A DNA stretch of 64,000 nucleotides from NCBI RefSeq assembly GCF_002234675.1, contig NC_019862.2, positions 21,696,160-21,760,159 of the forward strand, read 5' to 3'. How positions within the stretch are numbered: the stretch's first letter is position 1; the number at the start of each line of letters is the position of its first letter. The position numbers and the translations under genes are program-made. The notes below the pieces were generated by a model. The model worked only from the letters and a program-made list of their open reading frames with translations, was not told the origin of the DNA and did not search any database. Source of the stretch: Oryzias latipes (taxonomy: Eukaryota; Chordata; Actinopteri; Beloniformes; Adrianichthyidae). Of the stretch, positions 44,274 to 57,200 are shown piece after piece.

Positions 44274-46308
44274 ATGCTTCTTGTCCGGACGGCGGTTCTC
44301 GGCGGTGGGGCTCTGCGCTGCCGTCCTGTCGGTTGCAGAAGCGCCGCTTCATACGTGCAGGGCCAGAGCCCCGACCCCCGCATCCGAGAGTACTTTTACT
44401 ACGTGGACCATCAAGGACAAGTAAGTTATTGCTAAACGAGCCCGTGCGTCTCCGTGTAAGTCGGTGATGCTAACCATCGCTTTATATTTGCAGCTCTTCC
44501 TCGATGACACTAAAGTTAAAAATTTTGTCACCTGTTTCAAAGGTAAGCTGCTTATTTTCCATATTTCATCATTGGTTTTGTGCCTGCATTTTTCTAATTC
44601 AAGTTCATTATTTCCTATTGGCTGACTGGGATTTTGTCGCAGCCGGATATGTTTCCAATTGGCTATCAGCGTTTTAAGGTCCCGCCCCTGGGCTTGTGGT
44701 CCCCTCCTATTCCCCGCTCCCCTCTTTTTGTTCCGTTCCATTTTAAAATTCTCTTTTCAGGAACGCTTGGCTCAGAATTATGGGTACTGTAGTTTATTCG
44801 ATATATATATATATATATGAAACTGATGTGCTGTCTTTGCAATTTATAACACGTTGTTTATATATTTTTTTCTTATTTATATAATTCTCTTGGTTTATAT
44901 AATTCTGTCTTGTTTATGTAATTCTTTTGTTTTATATATTTTAGTCTTGTCTTATTTTGTCATTCTACAGTTGTTTTTACTTATCCAAAAATATTTTTTA
45001 AGCTTAAACTTCAAATATGGAATTGATGTAAAAGGGAAAAGTATTACAAGAGAAACATGGATTGGGGGGGGGGGGGGGGGGCATGAAGCCATACTCCTGC
45101 TTTAGGTCCCTGCTCTGGGATGTTTGAGAGGTCATCATGGTGAAATATGTTGCCCCATGTGTCCTTTGACAGCTCTTTGATCATGATCATGGTGGAGAGG
45201 ATTAAGGGTCCAGACAGATGTATTTTATACATTTAACCAGGTGACTTTAATATGGCTAAGAAGTGGAGGATAGAAGAAATGTCTTAATAAAGAAATACCG
45301 GGTCACTTAGGGACAAAATTCTTGCTTGTTTGTAGGAACTTAATTTACTTTTCTTAAATACTGAACAGTTGATTTTCTTTGATTATTTTCTGTGTATTTT
45401 CACACTAAACAAACCGCATGATTTCTTTTTCCTTATTGAAAATACTTTTTTAAAATATTTTTTTACACTGCAGATTATGTATTTATGGCTCTAAAAAAGG
45501 CAAAAACAAAGTATTTTTGGTATAAAAACTAAAATGCAAAAATACAACTTTTCATGCAAAACAAACTGGTGCAGTCTCCAAAATTAATACAGATAGAGCT
45601 TATCCTAAATGATTGATAACATTTAAAACTGCTGTTTTCATTTTAATCTCCCAGGTTAGGTTGAATCCTGAGTTCAGAGAGTGCAGATGGGAGTCGTTTC
45701 CTCACATCCTCATCAGACGTGTCTCTTCATCACTTGTGACCTGCTGTTTCTCTCCTGTTTAAGGTCTTCACTTCCCCACTGCTGACACAGCCTCTGCATC
45801 TCTTATTGTTCCAGATAAACAGTTCCTAGTCTTCTTCTTCAGCCGGCTGAGGTCAAACCAGAGCGGGCGTTATGAGAAGGACTTCCCCTTCCTGTCTATG
45901 TGCGGCAGGGAGAGGAACTTCCTGCGCTGCGACGACCGGCCCATGGTTTTCACACACCTGCTGCAAAGCTCTGGAGGCCCGCGGGGACTTGGAGGAGATC
46001 AGGAGCTGCTGTCCTTCTGCGGCGGAGGGGAGAAGCTTGCCGTCCCGTTCCGCCCGGAGGCGCTGTATATGCATCCCACCAGCGGGCGGGTCTATCACCC
46101 CTGCCTGGAGCGGGTGGGGGGAGTCGGGCTGGTTAGGTCCGCTTTGGCCATCGAACTCAGTCCGTTCTTTGTTTACCCGCCAGAGACCAGCCAGTCTGGA
46201 CAGCCTTCACACTTTCTGTGGGGAGGAGAGAAGCACACGCTGACCAATGAGCTGGCAGCTTTTTTTCCTGTTGCAGAAGAGGGCAGCGAGGAGCGGCAGC
46301 TGGAATGA
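44274..46308 (+). CDS. UPF0598 family protein (C8orf82 homologue)
   Basis: Exons 44274-44420, 44494-44542 and 45815-46308; sum 690 bases, 229 residues, phases consistent. The ATG chosen follows an in-frame stop-free lead but gives an Arg-rich, acid-free N-terminus (MLLVRTAVLGGG..) that looks like a mitochondrial targeting sequence. Hallmarks recalled from the human 216-residue protein are present in order: YVQGQSPDPRIREYFYYVDH, LFLDDTKVKNFVTCFK, FFSRLRSNQSGRYE, CGRERNFLRCDDRP, YCGGGE-like FCGGGEKLAVPF and GGVGLVRSALAIELS. The biochemical function of this family is unknown to me; mitochondrial location is inferred. The promoter region just upstream is moderately GC-rich. It is the same-strand neighbour of naprt; in human both genes lie on 8q24.3. 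Confidence 0.9.
45064..45081 (+). repeat. Poly-G run (18 bases)
   Basis: Homopolymer G tract in intron 2 of the C8orf82 homologue. An AT dinucleotide run (about 44801-44818) lies nearby. Confidence 0.9.
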
Positions 46309-46869
46309 TGTCACTTCACGGAGTAAAAACCACTTTAACCATCAGTCTCCATCATAGAAAAAATGATACCATAATCCAACTGGGAGTCTTTGAATCCCCA
46401 TCAGAACAAACCTAATTTTACTTAAAAAAAATTGATGGACATTATAGAAGAACTTATAAAATATAAATGGTTTATGGATATTTATTTGAAATAAATAAAT
46501 AAATAAAAGCACCACAGTCTCCTTAAATGCGGACTAAATCTCAGAAATATTTCTTTTCTGATTTATTTGGCCAGTCATGACAAAGTTCTAACATTTCTGT
46601 TGGTGTGCAGATCAAAACTGCAAAACTGTCATAGCAACACTTTCAGTCTTAACCAGATTAATTTTTCTCAGCAGACCTTAACTCCAAAATAAAGGCACAG
46701 ACACAATTTTATTTTTAATTAAAATACCTAAAGAAAAAAATATACTTTTGACATAAATGGAATAAAAAACAAGACTTACAAACCTTAAAGATTTGAAATT
46801 TAATTATTGTTATTTATTTCCTCTGTTAGTAGAAGATTCTACAATTATTGAAAAGTATATATTTTAAGT

Positions 46870-47800
46870 TTTCCTTTAAGACTCACTCTGATCATCTTTT
46901 GATCTAATAATAATAAATTTTATTTAGAATGCGCTTTACATTTTAGATAAAATCTCAAAGCGCTGCAATGGAGGCAGGAATAAAAATGGTTTACAATAAG
47001 AACAAAGTAAGACAAAAATAAAAGTACTAAAAAGCATTATTAAAAAGGAAAGTTTTTAAGCCTTTTTTAAATGTGCTAAGGCTTTGTGGGGCTCTGAGGG
47101 ATTGTGGAAGATTGTTCCAGAGTCGAGGGGCAGCAGCCTAAAAACCCTCTGTCTCCCATAGTGGTTAGCCTGGTCCTTGGCTGATGAAGGCAGTGTGTGA
47201 AATTGGAACGGAGGAGTTGTGAAGTGGCTTGCGGGAAAAGGAGCTCACTGAGGTAGGCAGGGGCAGTTCCATGGACACATTGGTAGGTGAGGAGACAGAG
47301 TTTGTATTGAATTCTGGAACGAATGCGTAACCAGTGAAGTGACTGAAGGACAGGAGTGATGTGGTCAAATTTGCGTCTCCTTGTCAGGACCCTAGCAGCG
47401 CAGTTTTGGATGTGCTGGAGCTTTTCCAGGCTCCTGCCAGGAATCCCAAAAAGGATCTATCATAAAAACCATTTTAGCTCAAATCCAAAAACCTGTCTTT
47501 TTCTAGGACATTGTTTCTACATAGCTGCAGTAATTCATCAGAAATTCACTTTTTTATGTTATGTTCAGCAACATTGGAACCATCCAGACATACAGTTTTA
47601 AGCCAGATAATAGCTCTGGCAAGGTAACCCAATACGTCCATTTCTGTAGCAGACGTCACGACTACACTCTTTCAAACAGCATTTTTTTGTCTACTCCTGA
47701 TTCACCACCATTGGAATTAAGAAATATTCAAAAATTCAATTTTTTGCTTAATTTTCTGTATATATGTCCCCCATTATTAGAAAAATGCAACAAGAACATG
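46870..47800. mobile_element. Family A element split by a LINE insertion
   Basis: The left piece 'gatcatcttttgatcta' (46897-46913) and right piece ('ctaggacattgtttctac' to 'aaatgcaacaagaacatg', about 47455-47800) are consecutive parts of family A, separated by 540 bases of LINE sequence. Confidence 0.65.
46914..47453 (-). mobile_element. LINE 3' fragment inserted in family A, with target duplication
   Basis: Minus-strand 3' end of a non-LTR retrotransposon: the 3' tail (ataataataaattttattt) is at the left and the 5'-truncated end at the right (caggaatcccaaaaag). Flanked by GATCTA on both sides. The phrase 'gattgttccagagtcgag' is typical of teleost L2/CR1-type LINE 3' regions. Confidence 0.65.
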
Positions 47801-48099
47801 TTAGTGGATCTTTACATTTTAAAAGTGCTCACATCCATCTTAAAACAGAAAAAGAAACATGTAAACATGTTAAAAGAGAAAATAAAGTCAATACTTTATC
47901 GAAATGTATTTATTTTCCTAAAAAAGTGATAATTTTCAGTGCATGTTTACAGATGTGAATGTGTTGCTTGGGAAAAAAAAACACATGTCTGAGCATGCGC
48001 AGAGGGAATCCAAGCATGTATTATATAAATTATGATAAAATCTGTGTTACATATTTTTTAAAAAGTTTATTGTAAAGCATTTTATTGTTAAAGGGTCAG

Positions 48100-48289
48100 T
48101 GTGTTCAGTAGGAGGGGAGGGGTGGGGTGTCAGTAGCCAGCCCGCGCCTGCAGCCTCTGGCCGCTCGTGCGGGTTTGGCGTTCGTTTCCAGTGCTTCCAG
48201 CAGGGAGCGGGGTTTCGGGGAACTGCAGGTCCCAGACACCTCCGCCGGGTCCGCGTCGCCTCAGTCAGTGCAGCCTCCGCGGCGAGAAC
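48100..48289 (+). promoter_or_regulatory. naprt: naprt promoter/5' UTR, CpG-rich
   Basis: GC- and CpG-rich sequence begins about 190 bases before the naprt ATG and continues through exon 1, against an AT-rich background on either side. No TATA box was seen. An in-frame upstream ATG at 48167 exists without a stop before 48290. Confidence 0.5.
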
Positions 48290-51200
48290 ATGGCAGCGCC
48301 GCGCGGCGACACGTGCGGGCTTCTGGAGCGCTCCGTGCGCGCGCGGGTCCCCCCGCTGCTCACCGACCTCTACCAGTTCACCATGGCCTACGCCTACTGG
48401 CGGGCCGGCCGCCACCAGGAGCCCGCCGTCTTCGAGCTCTTCTTCAGGGACAACCCGTTCGGCGGCGGCTTCTCGCTGTTCGCCGGCCTGCACGACTGCC
48501 TGCTGTTCCTGCGCGGCTTTCGCTTTGCGGAAGACGGTAGGGAGCATGCGCCTTTCATGCAGAAAAGTCAACGTCGTGACTCGTGTCGGTTCGGTTCGCC
48601 CTCACCTCCATTCACGCCGGTTGCGCAAAACGCCTCACGACCCTCAGAAAACCCCTCGTGCCAAAGTTTGACCTTTAACTTTGAACGTAAGCGCCTGTTC
48701 CATGGATCTGGGTAAAGTTCAGGGGACCCATAAAACTAGAACAGAGCTGGAACAGATTAATGTCGTTTTCCAGTCACAGTTACATCATATTCTGAGTGTA
48801 ATTGAACAAGTTCTGTGTGAGAGTTTAGTTAAATCAAAGCAAGACAACGCAAACTGTGTTTTCTTTAATGACATTCACACTTTGTCACTAATAGTTGCAC
48901 CCAGGGGCTTTAGGGGCTTTAGATGCTATGCAGATAACAAGATGGATGAGGGATCATATAATACTGACAAAAATGTTTTTCGTTCTATTATGACTCTATT
49001 GGTTTAAATTGAGTTAACCGCGTTAATAGATTTTATTACTAACTATTCAGCTAAACACAAAACACACTATGGTGGTAAAGTAATAAAGGAGTTATTGCAT
49101 TGGGACCGTAAATATTTTTTTGTTTTCATTCTCAGACAAAACTTGTAGTCAACAAATTAAAGAGGAAGCTCTACTCTTCAGCTTTAGGGTGTATTCAGAC
49201 TGGACACATTTGGTTCACTTAAAGTGAATCAGAGTTCGTTTTCCCTGATAAACCAAAACACATTTTTTAGTCTGAATAGACCCAAGCGGACCCTGGACCA
49301 GGAACCGCTCTCAGATCCGTCTTTCGAGGTGGTCTCGGTCAGTGTCCAATCAGACTGAGCGTTCCTCAGTCTGAATAGGCTTCATGCTTGGAGCGGAACA
49401 ACTGGACCAAAACGGCCACCATAGCCGATCATTGGCGGAATTGAAATGCAGGATTAATGCAGGCTCATTAAAACAACTTTTCATATGATACACATTGCTC
49501 CTCACTGTTTCCCGACTATGTATATGCAGTGGCGGTTTTTGATATGGGCAACATGGGCGGTCGCCCAGGGTGGGATTTTCCTGGGGAAAAAAACATTCAG
49601 TGTTTCCTTTCTGTAATATGAATAGCGGAGCACCTCCATCCTCGTCATCTGAGGGTTTCATTTTAAATGTTAAGCGGTGCCCTCTGCAGCACAACAGTCC
49701 TATAAGTTGTAAGAATGTACAAGCCTCTGGTTGCATTTTTTTTAATTTGTTAAATATTTGAACAATAAAGTAAACCATAATAAGCAATTGCCCCACCCTC
49801 GTACTTCTTGGCCAATGAGTGAAGAGATCTTTAGTCACATGGTTTATTTACAAGCTTTGGTTCATAGCAGTCTGAATTCAGACCAAAGACGAGGTTCAGG
49901 ATCCGGTCCAGACTTGATCTCTCTCCATAGCTGAAGCTATGAAAGTTTTTTTTCCCCTCCTTTTCATAATTAAAAGTGATACTCAATTATCAATTAACGA
50001 TTTAATTTGCATTTTCAAAATTCATTCAATCCGTTCAAAATGCATGACCAAATTCAACATTGAATTGTAAATTGCAAAACGGCATTTTAATTTCAATTAT
50101 GGTAAAAACCCACAAGAGCAGTCTTACATTTTAAAAATGTTAGACTGAATTGTAATTTTTTCATATTGAATTAAATGTCAAAATGCATTTTCAAATTGCA
50201 TGATCAAATGGTCAATAGAGAATTGAAAATCACTTTGCGTTACGAGTGGAAAAAACTTCTATATGTTGCTCCAGATGTCGTTCCTGTGGTCTCTGTGATC
50301 CCAGCGGGAGTCGCAGGCAGACCAGACTGTCACTGCAATCTCTACTGGTCAGGCCACCAGAGTCGGGGTGAACTTGTTCATCGTCCAGCTCTAATGTTTT
50401 TGTTGTGTATCGCTGCTCACAGATGTGGAGTTCCTGCGCTCCGTCCTGCCGCCAACCACCGACCCCGGCTTCTTCCAGTTCCTCAGGGAACTTGACTGCT
50501 CGGGGGTAACGCTGCGCTCAGTCCCAGAGGGCACTGTGGTTTTTGCCAGGGTAACCTGCAGCCTAACTGACATGTTGGGGTGCGAAAGGGTCAGATGGGG
50601 TAACAGATCTTCCTGTCTGCAGGTTCCTCTGATGGAGGTGGAGGGACCGCTGGCTGTGGTTCAGCTGCTAGAGACCAGCCTGCTGTGTCTGACGAACTAC
50701 GCCAGGTAAAAAGTAGTTCTTTAAAGACCCACACTGATGAAAATGTTGTTTTTGTTGTTTTTAACATGTTCTTGTAGCATTTTCCTCATGACGGGGGACA
50801 TTTGCAAAGGAAATTCAGCTTAAAATAGCATTTTTGAGTGTATCTTTATTTAAATTGTTGTGATTTGGGAGCTGACAAAAACATGCAGTTTGAAAAAGGT
50901 TATAATTGTGATGTCACAAATACAAGTTCCCTTCTTCGCTCCATTCTGATGCATCCACTTGCAGATGAATAGATCAACAGTTTTTCATTCTGCTTTGGTT
51001 CTGGTGAAAACAGCAGCTACACAACCATGGGCCCTCTATTGGATTAAGAAACTGTAAGGAAGTTGGAGTTAGAGTCATGCTTCTGGTTTTCTAACAGAAT
51101 GCAGTTAAAGATGTATAAAATACTTGTACTGTTTTTGCTTCATGCTTGCACCCAAATCAAGGCTTGTGGCCTCATGTCCTCATGGGTTTTCAGCCTGGTG

Positions 51201-54200
51201 TGCAGCAACGCCGCCCGCTTCCGTTTGGCAGCAGGATCAGGAAGGCAGCTGCTGGAGATGGGGCTCCGCAGGGCGCAGGGACCAGACGGAGGACTCACCG
51301 CCTCCAGATACTCACACATAGGAGGTAAACCTTGTGTGGTCAGCCAAAGCTGCTGGCCGCCGTTCTCCGTACATCCAGATGTTGGGTTTTCTTACATACT
51401 AGGATCTTTTGTAGGGTTCGATCTCACCAGCAATGTGCAGGCGGGCTTCCTGTTTGGGATTCCCGTCGCGGGGACCATGGCGCACTCGTACGTCACCTCT
51501 TTCACCTCGTTGGAGCAGGTGTGTCCACAGGTGAGTAGTGTCTCTGCTGGAACTCAAAAGCTTGGCTGGAGGGCAGAGGCAGACATGCAGACCGTTAAGT
51601 CCTTTTTACAAGCAGGTGGTGCATTTTCAGTGGAGACGACTGGTCAAATCTGCTGGGATTTAGAGGAGTTCTTTGTAAAAAAAAATCCAACTATAATGTC
51701 TAAATAATAATAAAAGATTCTAGACTTTAAATACATGTTTTAACTATAGCATTTCATAAAGTTGGGTATGTGTAAAAATAAGTTTCTTCTAAGAAATCCT
51801 ATCAAACTTTGAAGTAAACTTCAAGATTTGTCAGTTGAATTTAAAAGCAAAAACCTGTTAAATAGCTGGTAAACTCAATCATTCAGGGCTCCAGACTGCG
51901 ACCATTTGGTCGCATTTTGCGACCAAAATTTGAGAGTGTGCGACTGAATTTTACATCCAGTCGCACATGTGCTACCAGTAAATTTGCCTGACCCACCCTT
52001 CGTATTTTTCATACATTAAACGTGGAAGGGGAACGTCAATGAGCAATGAAATGATCAATGATACGCGAGCGCACACGCACGCAGGCAGACACACACACTC
52101 GCGCACATACTCATGAAACGATCACTCGCGTGATCTGTGAGACGGCCAATGCATGTGTCGTGAGAAGAATAGGGAAAGCCACTGTGAGTGGCTAAAATGC
52201 CTGTAGGGGGAGGGGCCTAGAGATAATCGAGTGCGCGTAAACATCTGTGGGAAGGAAACGGAGACAAATATCATCACAACCTGTTATGTGCATCTGAGCT
52301 ATGAGTAAACCAACTATTGATTCATTCTTCCGACCTGCGGCTAGTGTACCAGTGCCAGAGTGTACAGCAGGGGTCTCAAACTCGTGCCCGCGGGCTATTT
52401 GCGGCCCCAAGATGATATTTTGCGGCCCCCGCCTTAAAATGAAAGTTTAATGTTAATGCAGCCCGCCAGTTTGTATGAAAGACAATTTTTCATTGTCGTG
52501 CGCGGAGCTGACAAAGCAACCAATCACAGTGGGGTAAATGACTCTGGGGGGCGTTACAATGAAAGCTTGAAAGCAGGAGCTTGAAAGCAGGAGACCTGAC
52601 AGCCCCCTCCCTCCCCGGACCACATTAAGGAGTTCCTTAATTTCCTTTAGAACGTATCTATTCGCTCGTAATTTTCTACCTACATGCAGTCCGTGCTGAA
52701 CTTTTCTCTGGCTCACACAGACCTGGAGGAAGGTTTAGGTTTTGCCCTGTAGGGCAGCTTTTAGTCAGTTCAGTACTAAATTTCCAGCTGTGTTCGGGTA
52801 GGTTTGCCCCTTGCTCCCACCCCTTTCTCCTGATATTTTTGTGATGATTGACAGGTGATGTTGGAGCTAAAATATATGTCACACACCAGGTGATCTGCGC
52901 AGCGTTACGTTACGTCCACCTGGGTGATCTCAAACACGCTTATTGTGCATCTTGGCTGCACTTATTTGGGTTCACCAAGATGAATTTCTATCCGTTTTTT
53001 ATACCATTTGTACTGTCATGACAGCAATGGTGCTGTTGTTTACCTTGTTGTTGCATTTTCAAAAGTGCAGAATAAAATGTGACACTGAATTAGAAACAGC
53101 ACATTGTAATTTTCTGCATCTATTATTAAAGTATTTAATACAGTGGAAATTAGTGGATTTGGTTTGCATGTTGATTTACGGTATGCGCCCCCAAATTTTC
53201 TGGTTGTGCCCCTAAAATTTTCAGTTCGGGGCCACAGTGCTCCTAGTGAAAAAAGTTAGTCTGGAGCCCTGATCATGCTCCTTTAACACACCAACTGAGC
53301 CATTTACAACATGTTTTAAGTTCTTCTATTTGTTTTATTTGCAAACATTCAAACACATTTGTTTCCTGTGAGGAGCTGTGTCGGTCCAAACTTGTTTCTC
53401 TTCGTCCAAAAACAGAAAATGGGTGCCTCTTTCCCCTCACATAAATACACTAAAATGCTCTTGAGCTTAATTCAATGTACTTTATTTTATTTTGAAACAG
53501 TATAATAAATGTCCAAGCCTTGTGGCTTTACTACACATGAACTCGTTTTCTTGACAAAAGGTTAGAACTTTAAAAAAAGACTTGATAATCAGCTTTTCCT
53601 TTTCTGATCCCTTAAGCTCTGAGAAGAATTTGTTCACATTCCACCTTAGAATAACCTAACTTGTTAATTAATCAATTACAAATAATACAAATTAAAATGC
53701 AATAAGGCTGTTGGCACTAACTTGTGTTCTCTTCGACTTGTAATAACACAGTTTAAATCCAGGGGGCAGGGTGGATTGTTTTGCTGTAGGTGGAGCTGTT
53801 GAAGTACAGTGAACCCTTGTTTTTCGCGGGGGTTCCGTTCCAAAAAGAACCCGTGATAGGCAAAATCCGTGAAGTAGAAACCTTTATTTTTTTAAAACTA
53901 TTATTATACAATTAAATACTCTATTAAACATTTAAAAGAAAGAACAAACCATTTTCCAGGTTCAAGCATTTGTTTCACAAATAAAAGTACTTTAGAAACA
54001 TTTTTTTCAACAAATAACATCCGTACTGTACTGTCAAATAATAATTTTAATCTTCATTGTGAACAGAAGACTTCAAATTGCGGAGTTTAGCCCCGCCTAC
54101 CATGATCCGAGTACTTGGATTATACGGGAGAAAATTTAAAATGATTATGAAAAAAATTCAAAGTACAGTCGGACAAATAGTGACTCAGGTGTATTTCACT

Positions 54201-57200
54201 GCTCTTCAGTCTGAGCCGCTGCATCCTGACTCCGCTCTGCAGTGTTTTCTTCTTTTGATGCCTGCGGTGCAGGTATGTTTGTTCGGGAGAAGAACACAGT
54301 GATAGGCAGTTCTTGTTGTCGCTCTTTTTTCTATGGGTTTTGGAGAAACTCGAAATTGTAAGAGAATTTGCACGTACGTAATGTAAATTTGGCAAGCTGT
54401 TTTACACACGTGTACATATTAAACTGCAACGTTATTGATGCAGAGGTAGAGAAGAAGCAGAGTGACTTTTTAGCCAATCAGAATGCAGAACACAAGGCAT
54501 GATGCAAATCCGTGAAGTAGCGAAACCGTGTAAAGTAAACCGCGTTATAGCAAGGGATCACTGTATTGCTAAATTTATTTTATTTTATTTTTATTTAACC
54601 TTTATTAACCAGGAAAGTCCCGTTGAGATTAAAAACCTCTTTTTCAAGGGAGTCCTGGCCAAGCGGCAGCAGCGACTAAAATAAAGTTACATAACTACAA
54701 AGAGAAAAATAACAGGAAATAACAAACCGATTATGAAAAACAAGTGCATGTTAAGGAGTCAGCCTCGAGACCTCTCAGTTTAAATTTACAAGCATTCAAG
54801 GAAATCAACTCTGTCAAGTTCCAGTCCTTCTGCAACATGTTCCATGCATAAGGTGCAGAGTGGACAAAAGCATGTTTGCCCAGTTCGGTGCGAGCAAATG
54901 GAACAGAGAGCAACACATGATCACGTGAACGAAGAGAATAAGAATCAGCGCTCCTCTGTGACAGTAAGGAACAGATGTAGGTCGGCAATAGTCCAAGCAG
55001 TGCCTTATAAATGAAAGTGTACCAATGAATCCTCCTCCGTATGGCCAGGGCAGGCCAACCCACTTGAGAATACAACTCACAGTGATGTGTCATTGTTTTA
55101 CAGTTAGTAATGAACCTCAGAGAAGAATGATAAACTGTGTCAATCATTCGAAGACATCGAGCTGAAGCATTCATGTAAAACAGGTCTCCATTATCCAACA
55201 CAGAGAGGAAAGTCGCAGCTACAAGTCGCTTCTTTACTTCAAACGAAAAACACAGCTTATTTCGAAAATAAAAACCCAATTTTAGTCTCAGTTTCTTGAC
55301 AAGATTCTCCACATGAGGTTTGAAAGTGAGGGAGTCATCAATCAATACACCAAGGTATTTATACTCATGAACCACCTCTATGTTGTTTCCTTCAAGAGTG
55401 GACACTGTGGGAATTGTAAGAGGCATCTTCTTACAATTAGAAAACAACACAAGCTTGGTTTTATCAGAATTAAGAACTAATTTGAGTTGAAGTAAGGATT
55501 GCTGGACAGCACCAAAGGCTTTCTGCAGGGATTCAATGGCCTGATAAAGAGTTGATTCACAGCAATAAATAACTGTATCATCAGCATAAAAATGCATATT
55601 AGCATCAGATACATTTACTCCCAAATTATTGATATAAATAATGAATAGGAGGGGGCCTAATGTAGAACCCTGTGGAACCCCCCTCTGGACAGTAACACAT
55701 TCAGAACATAGACCTTCATATTTAATGCACTGGGTTCTATTACTCAGATAATTAGAGAACCAATCAACTGCTTGCCCTGAGAATCCTGACCGAAGAAGTC
55801 TTCTCTTTAAAACACCATGATCGACAGTATCAAATGCTTTTGATAGATCAATAAAAAGCGATGCACAACATTGTTTCTTGTCAAGAGCAACAATAATATC
55901 ATTTATCACCTTCATTGCAGCTGTAACAGTGCTATGTTTTTTTCTAAAGCCTAATATGCTTAATATATGCTTGCTGGAATTTTTGAACAAAATGTGCTGT
56001 GTCATGCTAACAGTTTAAGCAGTTTGCATATTGTGTCTGTCCTCTGTCTTCTGTAATTTCAAAATAAAATCCTGTCCTTTCATGTAACAATATCGAACCA
56101 AAAGGTGTAACCAAAGCTAACAAATGTCCTTAGCTATTGAATACATTGAAAACAAAGCAAAAACATGCTAAATGATGTGTTCAAAGGTGGCTTGTGCACC
56201 TGTGTTGTGGTTAGCTTAGTGCCTGTTTGTTAAAGATGTCTTCCGTTCCCCCATCAGACTCTGGTTGCAGCGAACAGTGACTTAGCTCCCGTCGACGTCA
56301 TTTCTCTAACTAAAGGCTACCTCAGACGGGTGTGTGAGCTCCTGGGGGCGGAGCCTGGAAAGATTCGTGAGGGCGAGTTGGCAGCGTTCTTGTCTTATGC
56401 CATCGCTTACCCTTGTAACTTCCTGCCTGTGATTGACAGCTACAGTGTCAGCTGGTAACTCTTCACTCTTCATCACATTCTCCACAAATGAAAAACAGAT
56501 TTTCAATTTTTTGGGAAAATCTGTGTGTGATCTGAAGACATTTTTGCATGTTTGTGGCCATCAGGATTTAAAAAAAATCCTTAGATCAGGAGGATGTTTT
56601 CCGAAAGGAGGATGAGTTGTGTGTTTTTTTTGTGTGACCTCAGCAGCGGCCTGCTGAACTTCTGCGCTGTGGCCCTGTCTCTGTGTCAACTGGGCTACAA
56701 ACCTCTGGGAGTTCGTTTGGACAGCGGCGACCTCTGCAGGCAGTCCCTTGAAGTGCGCCGTGTCTTCCGGCTCTGCAGCAAACAGTGAGTGTGCTGCGCG
56801 AGCGCAACCAGATCATCGTCTGCTTGATCTGACTCCTCCTCCTCTGCAGCTTCTCCATCGCTGACTTTGACTCTTTAATCATCGTGGGGACCAACAACAT
56901 CTCTGAGAAAAGCATAGCAGAGCTCAACAGTAAGGTAAAGGCAGTAAAATCCTTCTCAGATGCATTTGTTTTTTGTTCCCGAGTGTCAACGTTCCCGTTT
57001 CAGGAGAATGAGATCAGCGTGGTGGGCGTTGGAACACATCTGGTCACCTGTACTGAACAACCCTCCCTCGGCTGTGTCTACAAGGTAAACCTGCTGAACA
57101 GAAGCGTGCGCGCCCGCTCTGTAGTCACTCTTACCCTGTCGGGATGAAATTTCTGTGGATTTTGTGTTCCAGCTGGTGGAGGTGGGAGGACGGCCGAAGA

